A program made the position numbers and the translations under genes. The notes under the pieces were generated by a model. It searched no databases. It had not been told where the DNA came from and saw only the letters and a list, made by a program, of their open reading frames with translations. Below are positions 26,322 through 35,765 of a stretch of DNA of 64,000 bases, one piece after another (position 1 is the first letter of the stretch; every line of letters begins with the position of its first letter). Source of the stretch: Lysobacter_L cavernae. Its GTDB lineage: Bacteria; Pseudomonadota; Gammaproteobacteria; Xanthomonadales; Xanthomonadaceae. Location of the stretch: the NCBI RefSeq assembly GCF_042648505.1, contig NZ_JBHRXK010000001.1, forward strand, positions 620,001 through 684,000, in the 5' to 3' direction.

Positions 26322-27251
26322 ATGCACTCGCACAGCCATGACCACGCTTCCAGCGGCACGCGCGCGTTCGCGGCCGTCACCCTGATCAACCTCGCCTACA
26401 CCGCGCTCGAGGCCAGCTACGGCTTCGCCACCAACTCATTGGCGCTGCTGTCGGACGCACTGCACAACCTCGGCGACGTGCTCGGCCTGGGGCTGGCATG
26501 GGGCGCGGCCGTGCTGGCCAAACGCATGCCCACCGACCGGCACACCTACGGCTGGCGTCGCGCCACCCTGCTCTCGCCGCTGGCCAATGCGCTGCTGCTG
26601 GTGGCGTTTTCCGGCGCGCTGGCATGGGAGGCGATCCGTCGTTTCAGTGCCCCGCCGGAAATTCCCGCATTGCCGGTGATGGTGGTCGCCGCGATTGGCA
26701 TCGCCGTCAATCTCGGCGCCGCCTGGTTCGTCCGCGACGGCCACGACCACGACCTCAACCGGCGCGGCGCGTTCCTGCACCTGGTCGCCGATGCGGCGGT
26801 GTCGCTGGCGGCGGTGCTCGCTGGACTCGGCATGTGGTGGCTGGGCTGGGCCTGGCTCGATCCGGCCATCGCCCTGTTGATCGGCGTGGTGGTGGCCGTC
26901 GGCTCGTTCGGATTGCTGCGCGAGAGCTTCAACGCGGCCATGGACGCGGTGCCGGCCAGCATCGATCAGGCGCAGGTGCGGGAGTTCCTGGCGTCGCAGG
27001 CCGGCGTGACCGCGGTCCATCACCTGCACATCTGGTCGCTCGGCGCCGGCGAGATCGCGATGACCGCGCACCTGGTCCGTCCCGACGACAGCGACCACGA
27101 CCGCTTCATCGACCAGCTCAACCACGAGCTCGACCACCGCTTCGGCATCAACCACCCGACCCTGCAGGTCGAGCACGGCCGGACCTGCGAACACGACCGC
27201 CACGACCGGGCGCCGCACGGGCACACCCACGGCCATTCGCACCGGCATTGA
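26322..27251 (+). CDS. Cation diffusion facilitator metal exporter
   Basis: A 309-aa inner-membrane Zn2+/H+ antiporter family member (CzcD/ZitB group). The N-terminus has HSHSHDH and the C-terminus HGHTHGHSHRH, both likely metal-binding. About six membrane spans are seen; NSLALLSDALHNLGD carries the conserved HxxxD of TM2, and HLVADAAVSLAAVL that of TM5. A cytoplasmic C-terminal domain (VTAVHHLHIWSLGAGEIAMTAHL) follows. AGGA precedes ATG 26322. It is set between pyrH and frr, an unusual place. Confidence 0.93.
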   Translation: MHSHSHDHASSGTRAFAAVTLINLAYTALEASYGFATNSLALLSDALHNLGDVLGLGLAWGAAVLAKRMPTDRHTYGWRRATLLSPLANALLLVAFSGALAWEAIRRFSAPPEIPALPVMVVAAIGIAVNLGAAWFVRDGHDHDLNRRGAFLHLVADAAVSLAAVLAGLGMWWLGWAWLDPAIALLIGVVVAVGSFGLLRESFNAAMDAVPASIDQAQVREFLASQAGVTAVHHLHIWSLGAGEIAMTAHLVRPDDSDHDRFIDQLNHELDHRFGINHPTLQVEHGRTCEHDRHDRAPHGHTHGHSHRH

Positions 27252-27285
27252 GCCGCACCGGGTCGCTGGCGCGGGCCCCGCTCTA

Positions 27286-27291
27286 TATAAT
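27286..27291 (+). promoter_or_regulatory. Consensus -10 box before frr
   Basis: TATAAT, a perfect -10 hexamer, lies 38 bp before the frr start. The -35 region (around 27263) is a poor match. Confidence 0.5.
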
Positions 27292-27323
27292 CCCGCGATT
27301 ACCGCTACAGGACGGAGCCGGCG

Positions 27324-27881
27324 ATGCTCAACGAGATCAAGAAAGACGCCCAGACCCGCATGGCCAAGAGCGTCGACGCCCTGCGCCACGATCTGGTCAA
27401 GGTCCGCACCGGCCGGGCTTCGACCGCGCTGGTCGATTCGCTGAAGGTGAACTACTACGGTTCCGACATGCCGCTGACCCAGGTCGCCAGCGTCGCCGTC
27501 TCCGACGCGCGTTCGCTGACGATCACGCCGTGGGAGAAGCAGATGGTCAGCGCGGTCGAGAAGGCGATCCTCGCCTCCGACCTGGGCCTGACCCCGAACA
27601 CCGCCGGCACCGTGATCCGCCTCAACCTGCCCGCCCTCACCGAGGAGCGCCGCAAGGAGCTGTCCAAGCACGTCCACGGCGAAGGCGAGAACGCCAAGGT
27701 CGCGATCCGCAACATCCGTCGCGATGCCAACCAGCAGGTCAAGGAACTGCTGAAGGAAAAGAAGGTGACCGAGGACGAGGTCGGCCGCGCCGAGGGCGAC
27801 ATCCAGAAGATCACCGATGCCGCGATCAAGGACGTCGACGAGGTCGTCAAGGCCAAAGAGCAAGAACTTATGGCGGTTTGA
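27324..27881 (+). CDS. frr: Ribosome recycling factor
   Basis: Splits post-termination ribosomes with EF-G. The standard 185 aa form a three-helix bundle plus hinge domain: TRMAKSVDALRHDLVKVRTGRAS at the start, RLNLPALTEERRKEL, and VAIRNIRRDANQ with the conserved Arg. It starts the frr-uppS-cdsA-dxr-rseP-bamA-lipid A gene run. Confidence 0.98.
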   Translation: MLNEIKKDAQTRMAKSVDALRHDLVKVRTGRASTALVDSLKVNYYGSDMPLTQVASVAVSDARSLTITPWEKQMVSAVEKAILASDLGLTPNTAGTVIRLNLPALTEERRKELSKHVHGEGENAKVAIRNIRRDANQQVKELLKEKKVTEDEVGRAEGDIQKITDAAIKDVDEVVKAKEQELMAV

Positions 27882-27901
27882 CGGGTCTACCCGTCCCGTC
27901 C

Positions 27902-28672
27902 ATGTCCTCCGAACCTGCCACTGCCGCGTCCCCCCGCATCCCGCGCCACCTGGCCGTCATCATGGACGGCAACGGCCGCTGGGCGCAGCGCCGTCGCCGC
28001 CCGCGCGTGATCGGCCACCGCGCCGGCGCGCGCGCGGTCAATGTCTGCATCGACTTCTGCCTGGAGCGCGGCATCGAGGCGCTGACCCTGTTCGCGTTCT
28101 CCAGTGAAAACTGGGGGCGCCCCGAGGACGAGGTCGGTGCGTTGATGAAGCTGTTCCTCAACGCCCTCGAACGCGAGGTCGACGAGCTCGACCGCCGCGG
28201 CGTGCGCGTCCGCTTCATCGGCGAGCGCGAGCGCTTCGGCGAGGCGATCCGCCTGCAGATGACCCATGCCGAGTCGCGCACGCAGGCCAATACGCGCCTG
28301 CACCTGACCATCGCCGCCAGCTACGGCGGACGTTGGGACATCGCCCAGGCGGCGCGATCGCTGGCGGTTGACGTCGCCGCCGGGCGCCTGTCGCCCGACG
28401 CCATCGACGAAGCCGCGATCGCGCAGCGCGTCTGCCTGGCCGATTTGCCGGCGCCGGACCTGTTCATCCGCACCGGCGGCGACACCCGCATCAGCAACTT
28501 CCTGCTGTGGCAGCTGGCCTACACCGAACTGTGGTTCACCGATCTGTTGTGGCCCGAACTGGATGCGGCGACACTGCAACGCGCCCTGGACGACTACGCC
28601 GGGCGCGAACGCCGCTTCGGCCTGACCGGCGCCCAGATCGCCGCCCCGACGACCAACGAGACCCCTGAATGA
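27902..28672 (+). CDS. uppS: Undecaprenyl diphosphate synthase (cis-prenyltransferase)
   Basis: Condenses FPP with isopentenyl diphosphate units to C55-PP, the carrier for peptidoglycan. The 256 aa show VIMDGNGRWAQ (Asp22 is the metal-binding Asp), FAFSSENWGRP, and the C-terminal RTGGDTRISNFLLWQLAYTE. ATG 27902 is 20 nt after frr. Its stop overlaps the cdsA ATG. FPP would come from ispA, further along in this window. Confidence 0.97.
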   Translation: MSSEPATAASPRIPRHLAVIMDGNGRWAQRRRRPRVIGHRAGARAVNVCIDFCLERGIEALTLFAFSSENWGRPEDEVGALMKLFLNALEREVDELDRRGVRVRFIGERERFGEAIRLQMTHAESRTQANTRLHLTIAASYGGRWDIAQAARSLAVDVAAGRLSPDAIDEAAIAQRVCLADLPAPDLFIRTGGDTRISNFLLWQLAYTELWFTDLLWPELDAATLQRALDDYAGRERRFGLTGAQIAAPTTNETPE

Positions 28673-29520
28673 CCCGAACCCGCCTGCTCGCCGCGCTGGT
28701 GATGGCGCCGCTCGCGATCGCCGCGATCCTGCTGCTGCCGACGCCATGGATGATGGCGCTGGCCGCGGTGCTGTTCCTGGCCGGGCTGTGGGAGTGGTTC
28801 GACCTGGCCGAGATCGAGGACACGCTGGCGCGCACGGTGCTGCTGGTCGCCAACCTGGCGCTGATGGTGGCGATCGTCTGGGCTTCGCGCGCCAGCAATG
28901 GCTACACCATGGTGCTGTTCCAGCTGGCGGTGGTGGCCGGCGTGGTCTGGTGGCTGTTGGCATTGATCTGGCTCGGCCGCTACGAGTTCGCCAGCGACCA
29001 CGCCACCCATGCCCGGGTGTTCAAGCTCGCCGCCGGCGCGCTCAGCGTGATCCCGGCCTGGTGTGCACTGGCCTGGATCCACGTCGCCGAGCCCAACGGC
29101 CACCGCTGGCTGCTGACCGCGCTGGCGATTGTCTGGGCCGCCGACAGCGGCGCCTATTTCGCCGGCCGCAAGCTCGGCGGCCGCATTTTCGGAGGCCGCA
29201 AGCTGGCGCCGCGGATCAGCCCCAACAAGACCTTCGAAGGCCTGGCCGGCGGCGTGGTCGCGGGCGTGGTCGTTGGCATCGTGTTCGCGTTGATCGCCGG
29301 TGCGGCGCCGGCGCAGCTGCCGGCAGTGGCCCTGGTCGCGCTGGCGGCAGTGCTGTTTTCGGTGGTCGGCGACCTGTTCGAGAGCCTGCTCAAGCGCCAT
29401 GCCGGGGTCAAGGACTCTGGCCACCTGATTCCCGGCCACGGCGGTCTGCTCGACCGCCTCGATGGCGTCCTCGCCGCGTTGCCGGTGTTCGCGCTCGGCA
29501 AGGCCGTGCTGGGCTTCTGA
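28669..29520 (+). CDS. cdsA: Phosphatidate cytidylyltransferase (CDP-diacylglycerol synthase)
   Basis: Makes CDP-diacylglycerol for phospholipid synthesis at the inner membrane. The 283 aa have several hydrophobic spans and the C-terminal CdsA signature: SPNKTFEGLAGG, then GDLFESLLKRHAGVKDSGHLIPGHGG with the last D in LDRLDG. It starts within the uppS stop (ATGA). Confidence 0.97.
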   Translation: MTRTRLLAALVMAPLAIAAILLLPTPWMMALAAVLFLAGLWEWFDLAEIEDTLARTVLLVANLALMVAIVWASRASNGYTMVLFQLAVVAGVVWWLLALIWLGRYEFASDHATHARVFKLAAGALSVIPAWCALAWIHVAEPNGHRWLLTALAIVWAADSGAYFAGRKLGGRIFGGRKLAPRISPNKTFEGLAGGVVAGVVVGIVFALIAGAAPAQLPAVALVALAAVLFSVVGDLFESLLKRHAGVKDSGHLIPGHGGLLDRLDGVLAALPVFALGKAVLGF

Positions 29521-29553
29521 GCATGCACGCGGTTGAACAAACGGGCTGCGCCG

Positions 29554-30717
29554 ATGCGTGACGTCGCCGTCCTTGGCGCCACCGGCTCGATCGGCACGTC
29601 CGCGCTGGACGTGATCGCGCGCCACCCGGAACGCCTGCGCGCGACCGTGCTTGCGGCCGGCAGCAACGTCGACGCCCTGCTCCGCCTGTGCCAGCAGCAC
29701 CGTCCGGCGCATGCAGTGATCGCCGATGCGGCGGGCTTCGCCGCGCTGCGCGACGGCCTGCGCGACGCCGGCCTCGACACCCAGCCGCACAGCGGCGACG
29801 CCGCGCTCGACGCGCTGGTCGCCAGCGATGCCTGCGACACCGTGGTCGCGGCGATCGTCGGTGCCGCCGGCCTGCCGTCGACGCTGGCCGCGGCGCGCGC
29901 CGGCAAGCGCCTGCTGCTCGCCAACAAGGAATCGCTGGTGCTTGCCGGCGAGCTGCTGACCCGCGCCGCGCACGACGGTGGCGCCACGATCGTCCCGATC
30001 GACAGCGAGCACAACGCGATCTTTCAGTGTTTGCCTGACACCAATGCGCACGCCGGCCTCAGGCGCATCCTGCTGACCGCCTCCGGCGGGCCATTCCGCG
30101 GCCGCTCACGCGCCGAGCTGAAGCAGGTCACTCCCGAACAGGCAGTCGCCCACCCGAAATGGTCGATGGGTCCGAAGATCTCGGTCGACTCGGCCACGCT
30201 GATGAACAAGGGCCTGGAGGTGATCGAGGCGCACCACCTGTTCGGTGTCGACGGCGACCGCATCCAGGTGCTGGTGCATCCGCAGAGCCTGGTGCACTCG
30301 CTGGTCGAGTTCATCGACGGCTCCACCCTGGCCCAGCTCGGCCTGCCCGACATGCGCACCGCGCTCGCAGTCGGTTTCGGCTGGCCGGAGCGGATCAGTT
30401 CCGGGGTGAGTGGGCTCGACCTGCTCGCCCACGGCCGCCTCGATTTCGAGCCGCCCGACCTGGACGCGTTCCCGTGCCTGCGCCTGGCCTTCGAGGCACT
30501 GACGGTCGGGGGAACCGCCCCGGCGGTGCTCAATGCCGCCAACGAAATCGCGGTTTCAGCGTTTCTTCAGCGCCGGATCGGTTTCCTAGCGATACCGGCG
30601 CTGGTCGAGGACACCCTCGCCGCGCTCCCACCCACCCCGGCAGCGTCGCTGGCGGCCCTGCACGACGCCGACGCCCAGGCGCGGCGCCATGCCGGCCAGG
30701 CCATCGCCCGCGCATGA
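29554..30717 (+). CDS. dxr: 1-deoxy-D-xylulose 5-phosphate reductoisomerase
   Basis: The committed step of the MEP isoprenoid route, NADPH-dependent. The 387 aa begin with the Rossmann motif VLGATGSIGTSALDV. Then come LLANKESLVLAGEL, IPIDSEHNAIFQCL (metal Asp/Glu) and ISVDSATLMNKGLEVIEAHHLF. ATG 29554 is chosen over a TTG seven codons upstream, since it begins directly before the fold. Confidence 0.97.
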   Translation: MRDVAVLGATGSIGTSALDVIARHPERLRATVLAAGSNVDALLRLCQQHRPAHAVIADAAGFAALRDGLRDAGLDTQPHSGDAALDALVASDACDTVVAAIVGAAGLPSTLAAARAGKRLLLANKESLVLAGELLTRAAHDGGATIVPIDSEHNAIFQCLPDTNAHAGLRRILLTASGGPFRGRSRAELKQVTPEQAVAHPKWSMGPKISVDSATLMNKGLEVIEAHHLFGVDGDRIQVLVHPQSLVHSLVEFIDGSTLAQLGLPDMRTALAVGFGWPERISSGVSGLDLLAHGRLDFEPPDLDAFPCLRLAFEALTVGGTAPAVLNAANEIAVSAFLQRRIGFLAIPALVEDTLAALPPTPAASLAALHDADAQARRHAGQAIARA

Positions 30718-30738
30718 ACCACCGTCCGAGAACCAATC

Positions 30739-32100
30739 ATGAGTGAGTTCATCGGCTCGATCTGGTGGTTGATCGTCAGCCTCGGCGTACTGGTCACGTT
30801 CCACGAGTTCGGCCACTACTGGGTCGCGCGACGTTGCGGCGTCAAGGTACTGCGCTTCTCGGTCGGTTTCGGCAAGCCACTGTGGCTGCGCCGCGGCAAG
30901 GACGGCACCGAATATGTGGTTGCCGCGATCCCGCTCGGCGGCTACGTCAAGATGCTCGACGAGCGCGAAGGCAACGTCGCCGCGGACGAGTTGGAGCAGG
31001 CCTTCAACCGGCAATCGGTGTGGAAACGCATCGCGATCGTGGTCGCCGGCCCGCTCGCCAACCTGCTGCTGTGCGTGGGGCTGTTCTGGGCCATGTTCGT
31101 GATCGGCCGTCCCGACTATGCGCCGGTGCTCGGCCAGGTCGAGGGCATCGCCGCCGCCGCCGGCCTGCACCGCGGCGACACCGTGCTGGCGGTCGGCGAG
31201 CGTGACACCCCGACCTGGAGCGAGGCGCAACTGGCACTGATCCCGGCTGCGCTCGACCACAGCGACGTGCCGGTGCGCGTGCGCACCGAAAGCGGCAACG
31301 AGGTCACGCGCACCCTGCGCCTGTCGCGGTTGCCGACGGCGTTCGACGAGCGCCGCGCGGTCGAAGCCGCCGGCCTGATCCCGCGTCATCTGCTGGTGCC
31401 GGCGTCGATCGGCCGGGTCTCGCCCGACACGCCGGCCTGGGGCGTACTGGCCGAAGGCGACCGCATCACCGCGATCGACGGCGAGCCGGTGACCCGCGCC
31501 GACGAGATCTACCCGCTGGTGCAGAAGCTCGGCGAGCGCGGCAGCCCGGCGATGGTCGAGGTGCAGCGCGGCGATGACCGGCTTGCGCTGGAGCTTCAGC
31601 CCAGGCGCCTGGTCAAGCCGGACGGCGCGGCGTACTGGGGTCTGGGCATCGAGCTGGCACGGCCCAAGGAGCCGGCCAAGGACGCGGTGCTGCGCTACGG
31701 CCCGATCGCCGCGGTCCCGGCGGCCTTGCGCGAGGCCAGCCACCAGGCCAGTGAATTGTTCGCCATGATCGGCCGCGCGTTCAGCGGCCGCGTCTCGGTG
31801 CAGAACACCGTCGCCGGCCCGATCACCATCGCCCGCGCCGCCAACGCCTACGCCCACCACGGCACGGCCTGGTACCTGTCGATGCTGGCGATGCTGTCGC
31901 TGAGCCTGGGCATCCTGAACCTGTTGCCGATCCCGATCTTGGACGGCGGTCACCTGCTGTATTACCTTATCGAGCTGGTCAAAGGCAGCCCGGTCAGCGA
32001 GCGCGTGATGGCCGCCGGGCAATACGTCGGCCTGGCATTGATCGCCGGCCTGATGGGCCTGGCGTTCTACAACGACATCGTCAACAACCTGGTGCGCTGA
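30739..32100 (+). CDS. rseP: RseP-type site-2 intramembrane zinc protease
   Basis: Cuts anti-sigma factors such as RseA within the membrane in the envelope stress path. The 453 aa include HEFGH (H22, E23, H26) in the first transmembrane helix, two PDZ-like domains in the middle (GLHRGDTVLAVGERDTPTW and WGVLAEGDRITAIDG), and NLLPIPILDGGHLLYY as the third zinc ligand motif near residue 393. The gene stop overlaps an ATG of the bamA frame. Confidence 0.97.
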   Translation: MSEFIGSIWWLIVSLGVLVTFHEFGHYWVARRCGVKVLRFSVGFGKPLWLRRGKDGTEYVVAAIPLGGYVKMLDEREGNVAADELEQAFNRQSVWKRIAIVVAGPLANLLLCVGLFWAMFVIGRPDYAPVLGQVEGIAAAAGLHRGDTVLAVGERDTPTWSEAQLALIPAALDHSDVPVRVRTESGNEVTRTLRLSRLPTAFDERRAVEAAGLIPRHLLVPASIGRVSPDTPAWGVLAEGDRITAIDGEPVTRADEIYPLVQKLGERGSPAMVEVQRGDDRLALELQPRRLVKPDGAAYWGLGIELARPKEPAKDAVLRYGPIAAVPAALREASHQASELFAMIGRAFSGRVSVQNTVAGPITIARAANAYAHHGTAWYLSMLAMLSLSLGILNLLPIPILDGGHLLYYLIELVKGSPVSERVMAAGQYVGLALIAGLMGLAFYNDIVNNLVR

Positions 32101-32177
32101 TGCCGGCCACGCCTGCTGCAAGCCCCGCCTCGACCCGATGCCCGCTCCCGGGCATCCGTGAACCCCAACCGGACGTA

Positions 32178-34622
32178 ATGATGACGCGAACCCCACCTCG
32201 CCGCCTGCTCGCCCTCGCCCTCGCCACGGCCCTGACCTCGGCCGCGGCAGCTCCCGCGTTGGCGCAGTCGGCCGATCCGTTCTCGTTGGGGGCGGCATCG
32301 CCGGGAACCGCACCGGACACCGCCGGGTCCTTCACCGTCAGCGACATCCGCATCGACGGCCTGCAGCGCATCTCCGCCGGCACGGTGTTCACGTATCTGC
32401 CGGTCGAGCGTGGCGACACCGTGGATGCCTCGCGCACCGGTGACGCCATCCGCGCGCTCTACAAGACCGGCTTCTTCGAGGACGTCAACATCGGCCGCCA
32501 GGGCACCATCCTGGTGGTCACGGTGACCGAGCGCCCGGCGATCAACAAGCTGACCCTGACCGGCAACAAGGACATCAAGTCCGAGGACCTGCTCAAGGGG
32601 CTCAAGGACGCCGGCCTGGCCGAGGGCGACACCTTCGACCGCCTGGCGCTGGACCGCGTCACCCAGGAACTCACCCGCCAGTACAACAACCGCGGCAAGT
32701 ACAACGTCGAGATCAACCCGACGGTCTCGCGCCTGGACCGCAACCGCGTCGACGTGACGATCAACGTCAAGGAAGGCAAGGCGGCCAAGATCCGCCACAT
32801 CAACCTGATCGGCAACGAGAAATACGAGCAGAAGGACATCCTCGAAACCTGGGAATCGCGCGAGCACAACTGGCTCAGCTGGTACCGCCGCGACGACCAG
32901 TACTCGCGCGAGAAGCTCTCCGGTGACCTGGAAAAGCTCAACTCCTGGTACCTCGACCGCGGCTACGTCGACTTCAGCGTCGACTCGACCCAGGTCTCGA
33001 TCAGCCCCGACCGCCAGGACATGTTCCTCAGCGCCGGCGTGACCGAAGGCGAGCAGTACAAGGTGTCCAGCGTGCAGGTCACCGGCGACACGATCCTGCC
33101 CAAGGAACAGATCGAGCGGCTGGTGCTGGTCAAGCCCGAGCAGATCTTCTCGCGGCGTTTGCTCGAGATCAGCTCCGACTCGATCACTGCGACCCTGAGC
33201 AACGTCGGCTACGCCTTCGCCCAGGTCAACCCGATTCCCGACGTCGGCAAGGAAAACAAGACCGTCGGCATCAACATGCAGGTGGTGCCGGGCCCGCGCG
33301 TCAACGTCCGCCGCATCGTGTTCAAGGGCAACAGCCGCACCAGCGACGAGGTGGTACGCCGCGAGATGCGCCAGTTCGAAGGTTCCTGGTATTCGCAGGC
33401 GGCGATCGACCGCTCCAAGATCCGTCTGCAGGGTCTGGGCTACTTCGAGACCGTCGACGTCGAGACGCAGCCGGTGCCGGGCAGCAACGACCAGGTCGAC
33501 GTGGTCTACAACCTGAAGGAAACCACCTCGGGCAGCTTCGTGTTCGGCCTCGGTTTCTCGCAGCTGTCGGGCCTGACCGCGCAGATCCAGCTGTCGCAGA
33601 GCAACTTCCTCGGCAGCGGCAACCGCGTGTCGGTGCAGGCGCAGCGCAGCGACTACCTGCAGCGCTACGACTTCTCCTACATCAACCCGTACTTCACCGA
33701 CGGCGGCATGTCGCTGGGCTACAACCTGTGGTGGCGCGAGTTCGACAACTCCGACTACAACACCGCGCAGTACTCCTCGACCAGTGGCGCTGGGCAGGTG
33801 GTGATGGGCTTCCCGATCACCGAGACCGACACGATCCAGGGCCTGGTCGGCATCGACAGCAACCAGATCAACCTCTCGTCGAGCACGCCGCAGAGCATCA
33901 TCGATTACATCCTGGCGCTCGACCAGCGCACCTTCCACGCCTGGCGCGCGGAACTGGGCTGGGCGCGCAACTCGCTCGACAACCTGCTGACTCCGACCCG
34001 CGGCATGCAGCAGCGCGTCTGGCTGGAGACAACCCTGCCCGGCTCGACGGTCGAGTACTACAAGCTGCAGTACAACATCTCCAAGTTCTGGCCGTTCTCG
34101 CGCCACTTCGTGCTCAACACGCGCGCCGAGCTCGGCTACGGCGACAGCTACGGCGATGCCGTCAGCCGCGATCTGTGCAAGACACCGGGCAACTACAACT
34201 GCCCGCCGGGTTCGGCCGACTACATCCGCACGGTTACCGCCGACGGACTGCCGTTCTTCGAGAATTTCTACGCCGGCGGTGTGCGCTCGGTGCGCGGTTT
34301 CACCGACAACACCCTGGGTCCGCGCGAAGAGCCGTTCAGCCAGCCGGTCGGCGGTGCGTTCAAGACGGTCGGCTCGCTGGAAATGTACTTCCCGACCCTG
34401 CTCGACACTCCAGCCGCGCGCATCTCGGCCTTCGTCGACGTCGGCAACGTGTTCAAGGACTACGACGCGTTCGAGGCCAACGAACTGCGCGCTTCGACCG
34501 GTGTCGCCCTGATGTGGCGCTCGCCGATGGGCCCGATCTCGATCAGCTACGCCTTCCCGCTCAAGAAGGAAGACGAGGACGAGCTGGAGCGCCTGCAGTT
34601 CACCTTCGGCGGCACGTTCTGA
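32178..34622 (+). CDS. bamA: Outer-membrane protein assembly factor BamA
   Basis: Central Omp85 protein that inserts beta-barrels into the outer membrane. The 814 aa consist of a signal peptide ending APALAQS, five POTRA domains (for example FTVSDIRIDGLQRISAGTVF and KVSSVQVTGDTILPKEQIERL), and a 16-strand barrel. The L6 motif VRGF appears in GGVRSVRGFTDNTLG, and the protein ends FTFGGTF. ATG 32178 is chosen by the signal peptide and GGAC site; an ATG at 32100 in frame, overlapping rseP, would add 26 residues of non-signal sequence. Followed directly by lpxD with no skp gene. Confidence 0.96.
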   Translation: MMTRTPPRRLLALALATALTSAAAAPALAQSADPFSLGAASPGTAPDTAGSFTVSDIRIDGLQRISAGTVFTYLPVERGDTVDASRTGDAIRALYKTGFFEDVNIGRQGTILVVTVTERPAINKLTLTGNKDIKSEDLLKGLKDAGLAEGDTFDRLALDRVTQELTRQYNNRGKYNVEINPTVSRLDRNRVDVTINVKEGKAAKIRHINLIGNEKYEQKDILETWESREHNWLSWYRRDDQYSREKLSGDLEKLNSWYLDRGYVDFSVDSTQVSISPDRQDMFLSAGVTEGEQYKVSSVQVTGDTILPKEQIERLVLVKPEQIFSRRLLEISSDSITATLSNVGYAFAQVNPIPDVGKENKTVGINMQVVPGPRVNVRRIVFKGNSRTSDEVVRREMRQFEGSWYSQAAIDRSKIRLQGLGYFETVDVETQPVPGSNDQVDVVYNLKETTSGSFVFGLGFSQLSGLTAQIQLSQSNFLGSGNRVSVQAQRSDYLQRYDFSYINPYFTDGGMSLGYNLWWREFDNSDYNTAQYSSTSGAGQVVMGFPITETDTIQGLVGIDSNQINLSSSTPQSIIDYILALDQRTFHAWRAELGWARNSLDNLLTPTRGMQQRVWLETTLPGSTVEYYKLQYNISKFWPFSRHFVLNTRAELGYGDSYGDAVSRDLCKTPGNYNCPPGSADYIRTVTADGLPFFENFYAGGVRSVRGFTDNTLGPREEPFSQPVGGAFKTVGSLEMYFPTLLDTPAARISAFVDVGNVFKDYDAFEANELRASTGVALMWRSPMGPISISYAFPLKKEDEDELERLQFTFGGTF

Positions 34623-34648
34623 CCGCGGCGACCGCGGCCGGCGCACGC

Positions 34649-35665
34649 GTGGACCGTCCGTCCCACACCGCACAGGAGCTGGCCGAGCGTTTCGCGCTCG
34701 GCCTGCACGGCGACGGCGCGGTGCGCGTGCATGGCGTCGGCACCCTGGCCAAGGCCGGGCCGGCGCAGCTGGCGTTCCTGGCCAATCCCCGGTACCGCGG
34801 CCAGCTGGCGACCAGCCGCGCCGGCGTGGTGGTCATGCGCGAGGACGATGCCAGCGGTTTCGAGGGCACGGCCCTGCTCGCGCGTGATCCGTATGCCGCC
34901 TTCGCGAAGATGTCGGCGCTGTTCGAGCCGCGGCCGCAGTACGCACCGGGTGTGCACCCCTCCGCCGTCATCGCCGACAGCGCCGTGGTCGACCCGCAGG
35001 CCCATGTCGGCCCCTTCGTCAGCATCGGCGCGCGCAGTCGCGTCGAGGCCGGCGCGGTGCTCGGCCCGGGCTGCGTGATCGGCGACGACTGCGTGGTCGG
35101 CGCCGGCAGCGAACTGATCGCGCGGGTCACCCTGGTCACCCGCGTCCGCCTCGGCCAGCGTGTCGTCGTCCATCCCGGCGCCGTGCTCGGTGCCGCCGGG
35201 TTCGGCCTGGCGATGGAGGCCGGCCGCTGGCTCAACGTGCCGCAGCTGGGCGGCGTGGTGATCGGCGACGACTGCGAGATCGGCGCCAACACCTGCATCG
35301 ACCGCGGCGCGATCGAGGACACCGTGCTCGAGGAAGACGTGCGCCTCGACAACCAGATCCAGATCGGCCACAACGTCCAGATCGGCGCGCACAGCGCCAT
35401 GGCCGGCTGCTCGGCGGCCGCGGGCAGCGCCAGGATCGGCCGCTATTGCCTGATCGGCGGCGGCGCCGGCGTGCTCGGCCACCTCGAGATCTGCGACAAG
35501 GTCGTCGTTACCGCGATGAGTCTGGTCACCAGCTCGATCCGCGAGCCCGGCGAATACTCCTCGGGCACGCCGTTGATGGACAATCGCAGCTGGCGCAAGA
35601 ATGCGGCCCGCTTCAAGCAGCTCGATGCGATCGCCCGTCGGACGACCGGACCGCGCGATACTTGA
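34649..35665 (+). CDS. lpxD: UDP-3-O-(3-hydroxyacyl)glucosamine N-acyltransferase
   Basis: Third step of lipid A synthesis, adding the N-linked 3-hydroxyacyl chain. The 338 aa comprise an N-terminal uridine-binding domain (ELAERFALGLHGDG... GTLAKAGPAQLAFLANPRY) and hexapeptide repeats (VVIGDDCEIGANTCIDRGAIEDTVL, then LDNQIQIGHNVQIG with the catalytic His). The start is most likely GTG 34649, 26 nt after bamA, though the ribosome site is weak. Confidence 0.95.
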   Translation: MDRPSHTAQELAERFALGLHGDGAVRVHGVGTLAKAGPAQLAFLANPRYRGQLATSRAGVVVMREDDASGFEGTALLARDPYAAFAKMSALFEPRPQYAPGVHPSAVIADSAVVDPQAHVGPFVSIGARSRVEAGAVLGPGCVIGDDCVVGAGSELIARVTLVTRVRLGQRVVVHPGAVLGAAGFGLAMEAGRWLNVPQLGGVVIGDDCEIGANTCIDRGAIEDTVLEEDVRLDNQIQIGHNVQIGAHSAMAGCSAAAGSARIGRYCLIGGGAGVLGHLEICDKVVVTAMSLVTSSIREPGEYSSGTPLMDNRSWRKNAARFKQLDAIARRTTGPRDT

Positions 35666-35765
35666 ACCGAGCATCTGCGCAGGGGCCAACTCCTGCGAAG
35701 GAACTATTGGAAATCCGCACCAGGGAAGTGCGGGGTCTGCGAAGGACTCGCACCAAGGAATTGAA

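Noticed and set aside
32067..34673. 868-codon open frame antisense to bamA
   Set aside because: Its translation is a low-complexity Val/Asp/Arg/Leu mixture; bamA with signal peptide, POTRAs and barrel is unambiguous.
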